From Thermoproteus sp. (GTDB lineage Archaea > Thermoproteota > Thermoprotei > Thermoproteales > Thermoproteaceae): a DNA stretch of 64,000 bases. This document shows, one piece after another, positions 50,478 to 58,779 of the stretch. The stretch is taken from the NCBI GenBank assembly GCA_038893495.1, contig JAWARJ010000001.1, forward strand, positions 186,001-250,000, in the 5' to 3' direction. Below the pieces are notes generated by a model that was not told where the DNA came from, ran no database searches, and saw only the letters and a list, made by a program, of their open reading frames with translations. How positions within the stretch are numbered: the first letter of the stretch is position 1; each line of letters opens with the position of its first letter. The position numbers were made by a program, and so were the translations under genes.

Positions 50478-51713
50478 TCACTCGCCGAACTTTTCGGAAA
50501 GGCCCAAATAGCTAGCCAGTATCGGCATTACGTCCAGGCCTCTGAGCCTCCCCAAGGCGCCCTTCCAACACGTCAGCTCCGAGAGCTTCGTCACGTCGTC
50601 CCTAACGACGTCTGGGCCATATATCAAGAGGGGCACCGGCTCTCCCGTGTGTTCTCTTACCTGTATGGGGGTAGCGTGGTCAGATGTAACAACTACGTAG
50701 TTTTCCTCGAGGACCGCGTCGTAGGGCCTCAAGGCGGCGTCGAGCCTCTCTATTACGTCCACCTTGCCCCTGAAGTCCCCGTCGTGGCTCGCGCTGTCGG
50801 TCCCCTTGACGTGTAGAAACACCAAGTCGTACCTCTTCATGAGCTCTACGGCCAGCTTCACGGCCTCTTCGAACTTGTCGAACTTAGTGCCGGCCAGCCC
50901 CTCGGCGCTATAGACGTCCATCCCCACCGCCTTGGCGACGCCTCTAATTAGGGCGACTCCGGCTATTGCGGCCGCCCTCACGTTGTATTTATTCCTAATG
51001 GGCTCTATGTTGGGCATATAGCCGCCTCCCCTCACCAATATGGCGTTTATGAGGGGGTCGCCCTTGGAGGACCTCCTCCTGTTGGCCTCCAGCTCCTTGG
51101 AGTACGCCGTGAAGGCCTCCGACACGTAGTTCACCACATCGGCGGTACTCTTGGCCTCCTTCGTCGCCTCGAGGGGCTCCGACCGCCTCAACGGCTCGCC
51201 GACCTTATGGGGGTCCGTATCGGAGACCCTATGGGAGACAGGGCCCCTCAAGACCAAGACGCCTCTGTGCTCCACCGTGGACTTATAGATTAGAGACACG
51301 CCGAACTTCTTTTCTACTTCCTCGCCTATTTTCGCCATCACGGCCTCGACTTCCCGCGCCTCTTCCGGCGCGACGTAGCGCCCGGCCCTCCTATCCACTA
51401 CAATCCCCCTTGCGTCTATAGTGGCTAGGTTGGTCCTAAAGGCCACGTCGCCCGGCTTCAACTCTATGCCGGCCCCAAGCGCCTCGAAGGCGCCTCTGCC
51501 CGTGTAGTACCTATAGGGGTCGTAGCCGAAAAGCGCCAAGTGGGAAGTGTCGGAGCCCGGCCTTACGCCCGGCGCTATGGGGTCTAACACGCCGCACGAG
51601 CCCAGAGCCGCCAGCTTGTCTATCACCGGCTTCAACGCCACGTGGAACGGCGTAACGCCGTTTTTGGGGCGGTCGCCGCCGCCGTCGAACAACACCCAGA
51701 GTACAGACGGCAT
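50478..51713 (-). CDS. apgM: 2,3-bisphosphoglycerate-independent phosphoglycerate mutase, archaeal type
   Basis: Interconverts 3- and 2-phosphoglycerate in glycolysis and gluconeogenesis. The 411-residue alkaline-phosphatase-superfamily protein has LWVLFDGGGDRP (metal-binding Asp), GSDTSHLALFGYDPYRYYTGRGAFEALGAG in part as family signature, HVKGTDSASHDGD and VVTSDHATP near the C-terminus, all archaeal iPGM features. It is the last gene of the minus-strand group that begins with the TauE/SafE exporter; the gap to CutA is 31 bases. Confidence 0.93.
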   Translation of the reverse strand: MPSVLWVLFDGGGDRPKNGVTPFHVALKPVIDKLAALGSCGVLDPIAPGVRPGSDTSHLALFGYDPYRYYTGRGAFEALGAGIELKPGDVAFRTNLATIDARGIVVDRRAGRYVAPEEAREVEAVMAKIGEEVEKKFGVSLIYKSTVEHRGVLVLRGPVSHRVSDTDPHKVGEPLRRSEPLEATKEAKSTADVVNYVSEAFTAYSKELEANRRRSSKGDPLINAILVRGGGYMPNIEPIRNKYNVRAAAIAGVALIRGVAKAVGMDVYSAEGLAGTKFDKFEEAVKLAVELMKRYDLVFLHVKGTDSASHDGDFRGKVDVIERLDAALRPYDAVLEENYVVVTSDHATPIQVREHTGEPVPLLIYGPDVVRDDVTKLSELTCWKGALGRLRGLDVMPILASYLGLSEKFGE

Positions 51714-51744
51714 GATGCCTAGTGGGCCTAGTTTATAAAGAATG

Positions 51745-52050
51745 TCACCTAGTAGCTTCTTCTAACCACCTCAAATAGTCTGGATTTCCATCTACTATGG
51801 GTAGCGCGATTATTTCGGGCACTTTGTAGGGATGTACGGATTTCAACTCCCTTATAAGTTCCGGAAGCCTCTCGGCCCTCGTCTTAATTATGAGGAGGGC
51901 CTCTCTATCCCTCTCGACCCTGCCCTCCCACCTATATATGGAGTCGACCTGCGCGATGTTGACACAGGCGGCCAGTTTCCTCTCCACCAAAAACTGGGCG
52001 ATTTTCTCCCCCTCGGAGGGCGGGGCTGTGACGTAGACCACCACGCTCAT
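51745..52050 (-). CDS. cutA: CutA1 divalent-ion tolerance protein
   Basis: A 101-residue trimeric CutA protein. Family marks are YVTAPPSEGEKIAQFLVE, ACVNIAQVDSIYRWEG and HPYKVPEIIALPI, ending in YLRWLEEA. CutA proteins bind metal ions and are very heat-stable; the physiological role is still debated. ATG at 52050 gives the family start MSVVVYV; the frame extends four codons upstream. It follows the DUF2250 gene by eight bases. Confidence 0.92.
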   Translation of the reverse strand: MSVVVYVTAPPSEGEKIAQFLVERKLAACVNIAQVDSIYRWEGRVERDREALLIIKTRAERLPELIRELKSVHPYKVPEIIALPIVDGNPDYLRWLEEATR

Positions 52051-52058
52051 GGAGGAGA

Positions 52059-52550
52059 TCAACGCGGGGCTTTATTTACCTCCCGGCCGCATTTGGGCTC
52101 TATGAGGGCCGCCACGGCCGCCCCCAATCCCGTCGGCGCGCCTCTGGGGTCCAATAAGCCCATCTCAACGAGCGAAGGAGGCGTCTCGTCGGCCGCGCCC
52201 AGACAGGCCTTGACGAGCGCCTTGCGCTCCTCTGGGCTCAACGCCTCGACGTAGGCGGAAGGCCCGCGCCTTTTGAGACATCTGACGAGCATCTCGCCGC
52301 TCCTCGACAGCCTGTAGTACACATGGTGTTTTCTGACCTCGCGGCTCAGCTTCATCTTGGCTTTAGTGTTCTTGAGAGTATGTCCTCCAACCCGTTCTAC
52401 CAGACCAACGGCCTCTAGGTCCTCTAGGGCCTTCAAGATTTGGTCGAGTGGTCTCTCCAGTCTCCTGGCTATGGACTTGCCGTAATCGATTTCGGCCAGC
52501 TTTAAGTGATATAAAATATCCACATAAATCTTTTTCCTTAAAATATTCAT
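52059..52550 (-). CDS. DUF2250-like winged-helix protein
   Basis: A 163-residue protein whose N-terminal half is a winged helix (VDILYHLKLAEIDYGKSIARRLERPLDQ in part, then LEAVGLVERVGG and VYYRLSRSGEMLVR wing). It matches the archaeal DUF2250 pattern. It is a likely regulator of its operon. The start overlaps the DUF1634 stop by four bases. The C-terminal half is helical and unassigned. Confidence 0.7.
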   Translation of the reverse strand: MNILRKKIYVDILYHLKLAEIDYGKSIARRLERPLDQILKALEDLEAVGLVERVGGHTLKNTKAKMKLSREVRKHHVYYRLSRSGEMLVRCLKRRGPSAYVEALSPEERKALVKACLGAADETPPSLVEMGLLDPRGAPTGLGAAVAALIEPKCGREVNKAPR

Positions 52551-52924
52551 TTAAGTAATATAGGTATTATAAATATTGCGAAAAATAGATTAAATAGGAC
52601 AATAGATGTTATGACGACATATATGACATTTCTCTCCCGGGCGAATTGAATTAAGCCGAAGACGACTCTTAGGACTGGCGTGGCTATTAGCACCATCAGC
52701 CCCAACAAAATTACGTCGAGGCCGTTCAACGAGCTCGTTCCGGCCAGCGCCGCGAGAGGGCTTATGGAGGATGTATTTATTAGAGATCTGGGCTCGGCGA
52801 GCTGGCTCAATATGTGGGGCGCCGGCGGCTTTATTACTAATAACACCAGGCCAGCCAATATGAGCGCTACGCTGATTATCACGCCGATCCTCAACGTATA
52901 GCCGATTATGTCTTCGAGCTCCAT
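52547..52924 (-). CDS. DUF1634 three-helix membrane protein
   Basis: A 125-residue protein with three hydrophobic helices (VIISVALILAGLVLLVI, then VILLGLMVLIATPVLRVVFG, then VIYVVITSIVLFNLFFAIFI) and the TPVLRVVFG motif typical of DUF1634. Members are nearly always beside TauE/SafE permeases, as here with a two-base gap, and are presumed accessory subunits of the exporter. Confidence 0.82.
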   Translation of the reverse strand: MELEDIIGYTLRIGVIISVALILAGLVLLVIKPPAPHILSQLAEPRSLINTSSISPLAALAGTSSLNGLDVILLGLMVLIATPVLRVVFGLIQFARERNVIYVVITSIVLFNLFFAIFIIPILLK

Positions 52925-52926
52925 GG

Positions 52927-53787
52927 CTACGGATAGAGCCCCAGGCCCCTTAAGATCATCTGTACGCCCAATATGGCCAATATCGCCATGAAGATATAGC
53001 GGATAGTGACGTTCCTCAACCGCATTAGGACTTTGCTACCTATAAAAGAGCCGGCGAGGACGCCCATGGCGGTGGCGGCGGCGAAGAAGGGCTGTATGTA
53101 GCCGAAGAACCAATATATGGAGCTCCCGGTTGCGGCGGTCACGCCTATCATGAAATTGCTGGTGGTCGTGGAGACCTTCATGGGGAGGTTCATAGCCCAG
53201 TCCATGCCCAACACCTTCAGCGCCCCACTGCCGATCCCGAGGAGGCCCGATATGACGCCGGCCACGAACATTATGAGCTCGCCGAGCCACCACCTCACTC
53301 CGTGGTAGTCGACCTCTTTGCCCAACGCCGGGTCGTAGTACCTGCCGTACAGTTGTAGCCACTTGGTCCATTTGTCCGGCGGCTTGGGCTCCGGCAGCTC
53401 GTATTTCGACCTAGTTATCTGGGTATATATCGAGGAGAGGAGGACCACGCCGAAGACTATATATATTATGTGCTGGAGGCCGTGTTGATAGACCCAAGCA
53501 GCCGTCAACGAGCCCACTATGGAGCCGCTAGTGGTGGCTATCTCGAGGGACATACCTATACGCACATTGGTGACGCGGTCCCGCACGTAGGCGGAGCCGG
53601 CGCCGCTAGACGTGGCTATAGTCGATATGAGGCTGGAGCCCGCCGCATATTGTATCGGTATCCCCAAGAAGAGCACGTAGATGGGCACCAGGAAGGTAGC
53701 CCCTCCCAAGCCTGTCAGAGACCCCATGAATCCGGCCGCCATACTGGCCAGAACCAGCACCAGGAAGAGCGTCAGCACGTCGAGCAT
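52927..53787 (-). CDS. TauE/SafE family sulfite/anion exporter
   Basis: A 286-residue permease with about eight helices. GFMGSLTGLGGATFLVPIYVL near the N-terminus (residues ~18-38, in part) and VISGLLGIGSGALKVLGMD in the second half are the repeated TauE/SafE signatures. Members carry sulfite, sulfoacetate or other sulfur-containing anions. It is first in a minus-strand group with DUF1634, DUF2250, CutA and perhaps phosphoglycerate mutase. A divergent HD-domain gene starts 65 bases away. Confidence 0.87.
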   Translation of the reverse strand: MLDVLTLFLVLVLASMAAGFMGSLTGLGGATFLVPIYVLFLGIPIQYAAGSSLISTIATSSGAGSAYVRDRVTNVRIGMSLEIATTSGSIVGSLTAAWVYQHGLQHIIYIVFGVVLLSSIYTQITRSKYELPEPKPPDKWTKWLQLYGRYYDPALGKEVDYHGVRWWLGELIMFVAGVISGLLGIGSGALKVLGMDWAMNLPMKVSTTTSNFMIGVTAATGSSIYWFFGYIQPFFAAATAMGVLAGSFIGSKVLMRLRNVTIRYIFMAILAILGVQMILRGLGLYP

Positions 53788-53852
53788 AAAGCCTCTATTT
53801 TGTCGGCATATAAGCTTAGTTATGGTTTATATTACCAGTCGAGAGGGAATAA

Positions 53853-54680
53853 GTGACGTCGCTAGAACGCCTTTACGAAGTAGGCGTGAAGCTCATAGAT
53901 GAGACCCTGCCTAGATACGACAAAGTCGTAAAGGCCTGGGAGATATTGACGACGGACGAGGAGATAGAGGCCTATCTGGAGATGTCCAATGTCTTCACCG
54001 TCAAGCGCCTGTACTACAACGACCACGGCCCCGTCCACTCCAGGATAGTGGCGGGAAGCGCCATGGCCATATACGGCATATTGTACAACAGCGGCTTCAA
54101 GCCCAGCGTCGTCAAGGACGGCGTGGGCGACCTGGAGGACTCGTTAGTGGTGACGCTCATGGGCGCCTACCTACACGACATAGGCAATTCGGTCCATAGG
54201 ACCCACCACCCCATATATTCCGCCATGATAGCAGACCGCGTGGCGTTGAAGGTGTTGGAGCCCATATATGGCGCGACGAAGAAGGCCTACATGTTGAAAC
54301 AGGAGGTGATGCATGTAGTCTTCTGCCACGACGAGGCCTACAACTGCCTCACCTTCGAGGGGGCCGTGGCCAAAATAGCGGACGGCACCGATATGGCCGA
54401 GGGGAGGGCCAGAATGCCCTACGAGATAGGCAAAAACGACATCCACGCGCTGTCGGCGTTAGCCATAAGGCGGGTCTATATAGGCAGAGGCGAGAAGAGG
54501 CCGCTCGCCATATATGTATATATGGACTCGGAGACCGGCATATTCCAAGTCGACGAGGTGCTAGGCAAAAAGATCGCCACGTCGGGCCTGGCCCCCTATG
54601 TCGAAGTCAAGACTTTCGTCCAGGGCAGGCCCTGGATAACTAGGACCTTCGAGACAACCCACGTGATAAAAGTCTCCTAG
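53853..54680 (+). CDS. HD-domain metal-dependent phosphohydrolase
   Basis: A 275-residue HD-superfamily protein. Motifs: NDHGPVHSRIVAGSA (first His, residues ~55-70), YLHDIGNSVHRTHHP (HD pair plus extra His), VVFCHDEAYNCLTFEGAVAKIADGTDM in part (third metal-site region). The HxxHxH-rich pattern suggests a di- or trinuclear metal centre. The substrate, probably a nucleotide or phosphate ester, is unknown. GTG at 53853 follows GGTTTATATTA at 53823-53833. Confidence 0.82.
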   Translation: MTSLERLYEVGVKLIDETLPRYDKVVKAWEILTTDEEIEAYLEMSNVFTVKRLYYNDHGPVHSRIVAGSAMAIYGILYNSGFKPSVVKDGVGDLEDSLVVTLMGAYLHDIGNSVHRTHHPIYSAMIADRVALKVLEPIYGATKKAYMLKQEVMHVVFCHDEAYNCLTFEGAVAKIADGTDMAEGRARMPYEIGKNDIHALSALAIRRVYIGRGEKRPLAIYVYMDSETGIFQVDEVLGKKIATSGLAPYVEVKTFVQGRPWITRTFETTHVIKVS

Positions 54681-54701
54681 AGGGCCGGCCTACTGCCGAA
54701 G

Positions 54702-54737
54702 AGGTCCCCTATTGTCATCTATATTGATCGGGGACCT
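54702..54737 (+). terminator. Perfect 8-bp inverted repeat after the HD-domain gene
   Basis: AGGTCCCC (54702-54709) and GGGGACCT (54730-54737) are perfect reverse complements separated by 20 bases, starting 22 bases after the HD gene stop. As RNA it would form a GC-rich hairpin, so an mRNA 3'-end or terminator role is likely; a protein-binding site is an alternative. Confidence 0.45.
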
Positions 54738-55033
54738 ACACGCTATTTGATACGAGAACTCCATCAGCTATAAGAATATCTAAAGTGATATACTAAATGT
54801 GTAGAACGAAAAGAATCCTCTCTGTTTTTCTATATTAAACTGATAAAATTAATATGATTGTTATATAAAACTAAAAGAGAAAATATATAAATTATTATAT
54901 GGAAATAAAAAACCATATAGTATTGATAAAACATAACTCTATTTTATATGATCTAGGATATATATGACAAAACTTTCAATTTTCTTTGTCCTTTATAGAA
55001 CTATCGATTTATAATCTTCTTCTCTCCCTAGAC
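54738..55033. other. AT-rich gene-free stretch
   Basis: About 300 bases of strongly AT-rich sequence, contrasting with the GC-rich surroundings, between the HD-domain gene and a secreted-protein gene. The only support for function is a TATA-like GATTTATAATC at 55005-55015 for the downstream ATG. No tRNA, repeat array or credible coding frame was seen. It may be a foreign insertion scar. Confidence 0.4.
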
Positions 55034-55912
55034 ATGGGGATACTACGTGATTATTTAACTGAAAGAGAGAAATACGCAATTGTGGCGGCTATTATAGTCA
55101 TCGTGGCAGTCGCCACAGTGTTGGTAGCATTTTCCTTTAGACATCCCTCCCACACCACTACGGAGGAGACAACTAGCACATCTAACCCTATATTAGTAAC
55201 CTCCACGAGCAACTCGTCTATTTTCGTCATAACGCCTTCAGATGTGGGGAAACCGGTGCCGAGTTGGGTGCTACAAGCCGCAATGACGAGAAGCTACTCT
55301 TGGTTTAAGGCCGAGGGCTGGCCGGTAGACATCCGCTATTGTGCCGCCACAGTAGTACTGAACAGGACTACATACTACTGGACCAGTTCGCCCCAGCCGT
55401 TTGTCGCCGATGGCGTGGCCACCGGCGTGTTTATCGCCGATGTCGCCAACTTCAACGAGTCGATCCATACAGGTGTAGGTATAGCCGGACCGATGCGGGG
55501 GAGCACCATGTCAATTTACTGGACTAACGGATATGGCTACCTTAAAGTAGGAAATGACGTCGTAGCCGCCTCGCCGTTCTTGACCTACCTATTCAACATA
55601 TCGCAGATATCATCGCCGACGGCGAAGGTAGTGGTCCTCTTTTCGTTTATATTTAATGGTACCCCCAACATACGGGGCGCCTATGTGGCGGACTTCAACC
55701 TGGCTGGCGCCGACATGCCGTGCATAGTGGACATAGTGGAGGGGCCTCCAGCTACAGCTGCACTCGGCACGCAATATATAGCAGCATGGATGCCGAATCC
55801 CTGTGAGTACATTAATTGGCGTGCCGACCAATTATGGACAACTACATTAAATACAAATGCATATTACAACGAAAAGCCCGTAGGAGATCTATATAACCTC
55901 TATTGCAAATAG
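55034..55912 (+). CDS. Secreted or membrane-anchored glycosylatable protein
   Basis: A 292-residue protein: short charged start, one hydrophobic helix (YAIVAAIIVIVAVATVLVAF), a Thr/Ser-rich stalk (TTTEETTSTSNPILVTSTSN) and a large beta-rich domain with NxS/T sites and four Cys residues toward the C-terminus. This is the layout of a cell-surface protein. ATG at 55034 is chosen because GATTTATAATC lies 24 bases upstream; the frame opens at 54986. Base composition is lower in GC than its neighbours, hinting at acquisition. No family recognised. Confidence 0.65.
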   Translation: MGILRDYLTEREKYAIVAAIIVIVAVATVLVAFSFRHPSHTTTEETTSTSNPILVTSTSNSSIFVITPSDVGKPVPSWVLQAAMTRSYSWFKAEGWPVDIRYCAATVVLNRTTYYWTSSPQPFVADGVATGVFIADVANFNESIHTGVGIAGPMRGSTMSIYWTNGYGYLKVGNDVVAASPFLTYLFNISQISSPTAKVVVLFSFIFNGTPNIRGAYVADFNLAGADMPCIVDIVEGPPATAALGTQYIAAWMPNPCEYINWRADQLWTTTLNTNAYYNEKPVGDLYNLYCK

Positions 55913-56059
55913 AAATATTTTCTCTCTTTTTCATTATAGCGATTTTTATCCCTAGCAATCTCTATCTTTCGGCGATCTCTATAATATGGAGTCGGCCTTC
56001 GTTTAAATTATGGCGAGTTGGAGATAAGGCGTAGGTAACGTCCCGCCTCTCGTTGATGG

Positions 56060-57025
56060 TTATGTCTCCAGCTTGATGATGCGCGATGCCTTTTCTAAAT
56101 CGGCTCTGACCACCTCGACGAAGGCCTTCGCCTTATAGCAAGGCGGCTGGCCCTCTAATATGGGCACTATCTTTATGTAAAATTCATATTCACCCTCGCC
56201 GGCAAGCCCGTCTAGGCTCCGCGATACATCTCTAAGCTTGCCCACTTGTGCGCCCTCTATCGGGTCCGCCAGGGCGACGAGCCCCACCAGCTTGTTTGTC
56301 TCACGCACCACTACCTCATAGACGCCGTCCCTGGCCTTCACAAGTGCTAAATGTATGGGGAGGACTGAGATGTCCAGCCTCTCGAATAGGTCCACGATGC
56401 CGTAGATCACTTTCTCCACCACTAAGTTGCTACAACCGGCCAGCGCCGCCTTGTCGACACAGTTGAGGTCGCAGGGGGCGCACCGCCCCTCTATGAGCTT
56501 CACGAACTCGGCGGTGTATTTCATCTCGTCGTAGCGGGGAGACTTGCCGTAGCTCCTCAACACGGCCTCAACCGCTTGGGGCAACTCTTTACACTCGTCG
56601 TCGAGCCTTTGAATTATATCGGTCACCACGCAGTTCTTCAGGGCTGCCTCGCGGAGAAGGGAAAGGGCCTCCTGTCTCTTGCCTTCATAGAGGAGCCTCC
56701 CCACCTCCAACGCCTGTCTTGAGAAGACGCCGCCGGCCGACAGCCCCAACGCGCTTAAGGTCGGCGTTATGGTCCTCGCCAAGCTCTTACTCAACCCTAA
56801 CTTCTCTAGGTGCCTCCCCACGACGGAACTCACGTCGGCCTCGCCCCTCAGATAGGCCGTATAGGCGTCGACGAGTATCTCCAAAAGCCTCTCGGGGGGC
56901 ACTCTGATGTACCAAGACTTGTACGTACATCTCGGCTCCAAGGCGCTTCTCAGCTCTGCGCAGATCGCCTCCAAGTCGGCTTGGCTCCTCACCTCATAGA
57001 GCCTATCGCCTATCCTGACCTGCAC
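56060..57025 (-). CDS. Unknown cysteine-containing protein
   Basis: A 321-residue protein without a recognised family. The central part contains CAPCDLNCVDKAALAGCSN, four cysteines in about 15 residues, and an N-terminal RCTYKSWYIRVPPERLLEIL, so a metal or iron-sulfur site is possible. The start at 57025 is a GTG; helices dominate the first 190 residues and strands the rest. It is divergent from the 125-residue gene at 57156. It is probably specific to Thermoproteales, which is inference. Confidence 0.55.
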   Translation of the reverse strand: MQVRIGDRLYEVRSQADLEAICAELRSALEPRCTYKSWYIRVPPERLLEILVDAYTAYLRGEADVSSVVGRHLEKLGLSKSLARTITPTLSALGLSAGGVFSRQALEVGRLLYEGKRQEALSLLREAALKNCVVTDIIQRLDDECKELPQAVEAVLRSYGKSPRYDEMKYTAEFVKLIEGRCAPCDLNCVDKAALAGCSNLVVEKVIYGIVDLFERLDISVLPIHLALVKARDGVYEVVVRETNKLVGLVALADPIEGAQVGKLRDVSRSLDGLAGEGEYEFYIKIVPILEGQPPCYKAKAFVEVVRADLEKASRIIKLET

Positions 57026-57155
57026 GGCAGTATCGCGCCATGAATTATAAACCGAACGAAGAAGCCAGGAAAATACACCACCGGCTAGACGCGGAGGCTT
57101 GCGCCGACGGCGGGAGCCGGCGTGAACTCAATATTATAGTCCCAATATTTTTCCG

Positions 57156-57533
57156 ATGTCCTTCGACAGCCTGGCGGGCGAGGTCGTAGAGGTGCTGGCG
57201 GCTAAAGACGTAGCGAGGGCCAAGGCCCTCCTCAAGCGTATCCACGACGAGAAGACCTTCGTGCTGGCCGACTATTATATAGGCGGGGACGTCTTGGACG
57301 AAGCGGCTAGGCTCCACGCCCTCCATATAGCTCTACTCTCGATGTTCGTAAAAGGCTCCGCCGGCGGGGTGACTGGAATCGACCTACTTCTAGCCGGGGC
57401 GTTCTCGGAGGCGCTTGCGGGATGTAGGGACGTAGAGCCGCCGCGGGGGCTACAGGGCGACCTCGCCAAATTCTACTCCACGGCGGTCGAAGCCCTAAAC
57501 GGCCTTCTAAGGCGGCTATGCTCGAAGAGCTGA
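57156..57533 (+). CDS. Unknown small helical protein
   Basis: A 125-residue mostly helical protein with no recognised motif; FDSLAGEVVEVLAAKDVARA and a C-terminal FYSTAVEALNGLLRRLC helix suggest a helical bundle. TATA-like CAATATTATAG at about 57128-57138 supports ATG at 57156. It overlaps the next small gene by 16 bases and probably shares its mRNA with that gene. Confidence 0.6.
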   Translation: MSFDSLAGEVVEVLAAKDVARAKALLKRIHDEKTFVLADYYIGGDVLDEAARLHALHIALLSMFVKGSAGGVTGIDLLLAGAFSEALAGCRDVEPPRGLQGDLAKFYSTAVEALNGLLRRLCSKS

Positions 57534-57691
57534 TAAGGAAGGGCGTCGAGGCGGCTAGGAGGAGCGGGAGGCAGGGCTGGGTCCTATTAAGGCTGGCGGA
57601 TCTTACGATAGTTGGGGCCTTCAAGAGCCCGCAGGAGGCGCGAAGGGCCGCCGACAAGCCCGGCCTCTACCTACTCGTAGAGGTGTCGTAG
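57518..57691 (+). CDS. Unknown 57-residue protein
   Basis: A short gene starting at ATG 57518 inside the end of the preceding gene and stopping at TAG 57689-57691. The product starts MLEELIRKGVEAARRSG and continues with strands (GWVLLRLADLTIVGAF) and a helix before a final strand (YLLVEVS), a plausible compact alpha/beta fold. Overlap with an upstream gene, a regular protein-like pattern and the short gap before the next promoter support it. No function is recognised. Confidence 0.6.
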   Translation: MLEELIRKGVEAARRSGRQGWVLLRLADLTIVGAFKSPQEARRAADKPGLYLLVEVS

Positions 57692-57722
57692 TATATTTTT
57701 AACTGGCCGCCTCAAGCCCTAT

Positions 57723-58589
57723 ATGTTATTGTTGAAAGATGTAGACAGCTTGGTGGACCCGGCCGGCCTGGTAGAAGACATCAAGGCCGCCTTGACGGCC
57801 CCGAAGAAAGTCCTGCCGAGGAGGGCCCTGGAGCACCAAGGGCTTTGGTTCGCCCCCATGGCGGCATATGTCGAGGGCATGGGCATAGGGGCAAAGCTCG
57901 TGGGTATATATCCAAAGGCGCGTCCGCCCGTAAAGGCCATCTCGGCCCTAATCGATGTGGAGAACGGCGAGGTGTTGGCAATCGCCGACGGCACTAAGCT
58001 GACGGGCTGGAGGACCGCCGCCGCGAGCGCGCTGGCCGTAAGGCTGTTGGGGGCCAGACCCGACATAATTGGCGTAATAGGCGCTGGAGTCCAGGCTGAG
58101 CACCACGTGAGGGTCTTCAGGGAGGTCTTCAAGCCCTCTAGAATTCTCGTCTACAGCAGATCTCGAGCTGTCGAGTTCGCGAAGAGGCTCGGCGTGGAGA
58201 CGGCTACCTTGGAGGAGGTGCATAGGGCTGATTTAGTGATAGCGGCCACCAACAGCAAGGAGCCTGTGGTGTTTGGGAGGCTCTTGAGGCCGGGCGCCGC
58301 CGTGGTGTCTGTCGGCGCTCCGAAGCCCGTTCGGGAACTGGACGAAGAGGTCAAGAGGAGGGCCAGATGCGCCGTGGCCGACAGCCCTGAGGCGCGGGAG
58401 GAGACCGACGACCTCTCAGGCCTCGACGTCGTGTTGCTTGAGGACTTGGCGTCCGGCAGAGGGGAATGCCAGAGGGGCGAAATAGCCCTATATAAATCTG
58501 TGGGATATGCGCCTTTCGATACGGCGGCCGTTTTCCACATTTACAAGAGGGCCCTCTCGGCCGGAGCCGGGATGAAGGTAGAGCTCTGA
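57723..58589 (+). CDS. Ornithine cyclodeaminase / mu-crystallin family dehydrogenase
   Basis: A 288-residue NAD(P)-dependent enzyme of the OCD/mu-crystallin family, which includes ornithine cyclodeaminase, archaeal alanine dehydrogenase and imine reductases. LTGWRTAAASALAVRLLG (substrate region), GVIGAGVQAEHHVRVF (dinucleotide loop near residue 118) and DLVIAATNSKEPVV are typical. In archaea the alanine dehydrogenase activity is the best-known case, but the substrate here is open. TATA-like GTATATTTTTAAC at 57690-57702 lies upstream of the ATG. Confidence 0.85.
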   Translation: MLLLKDVDSLVDPAGLVEDIKAALTAPKKVLPRRALEHQGLWFAPMAAYVEGMGIGAKLVGIYPKARPPVKAISALIDVENGEVLAIADGTKLTGWRTAAASALAVRLLGARPDIIGVIGAGVQAEHHVRVFREVFKPSRILVYSRSRAVEFAKRLGVETATLEEVHRADLVIAATNSKEPVVFGRLLRPGAAVVSVGAPKPVRELDEEVKRRARCAVADSPEAREETDDLSGLDVVLLEDLASGRGECQRGEIALYKSVGYAPFDTAAVFHIYKRALSAGAGMKVEL

Positions 58590-58645
58590 TCAGTTCGTCT
58601 CTTCCTAGCTTCATCTATCTATCCATCGACCCGGTCATCATTGTC
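58588..58645 (-). ncRNA. Candidate C/D box sRNA
   Basis: On the minus strand, box C ATGATGA (58635-58641) and box D CTGA (58590-58593) are 52 bases apart end to end, the size of archaeal C/D box sRNAs. A C'-like TAGATGA lies between them. TTTATAAT-like sequence at about 58661-58669 stands 20-28 bases upstream and could be its promoter. Its 3' end touches the end of the OCD-family gene, as seen for many Pyrobaculum sRNAs. Weak points are an imperfect C' and no clear D'. The guide target was not sought. Confidence 0.35.
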
Positions 58646-58779
58646 GTTATGAGGCGCTGATATTATAAATGTATCCGAGCTAAATTCGATATATCAAAAT
58701 ATAATTATTTTCCTTTATATATTTTTGATGTTTCGCCGGGACGACTATATTTATTAATGGGAAACCAAATATATTATTA

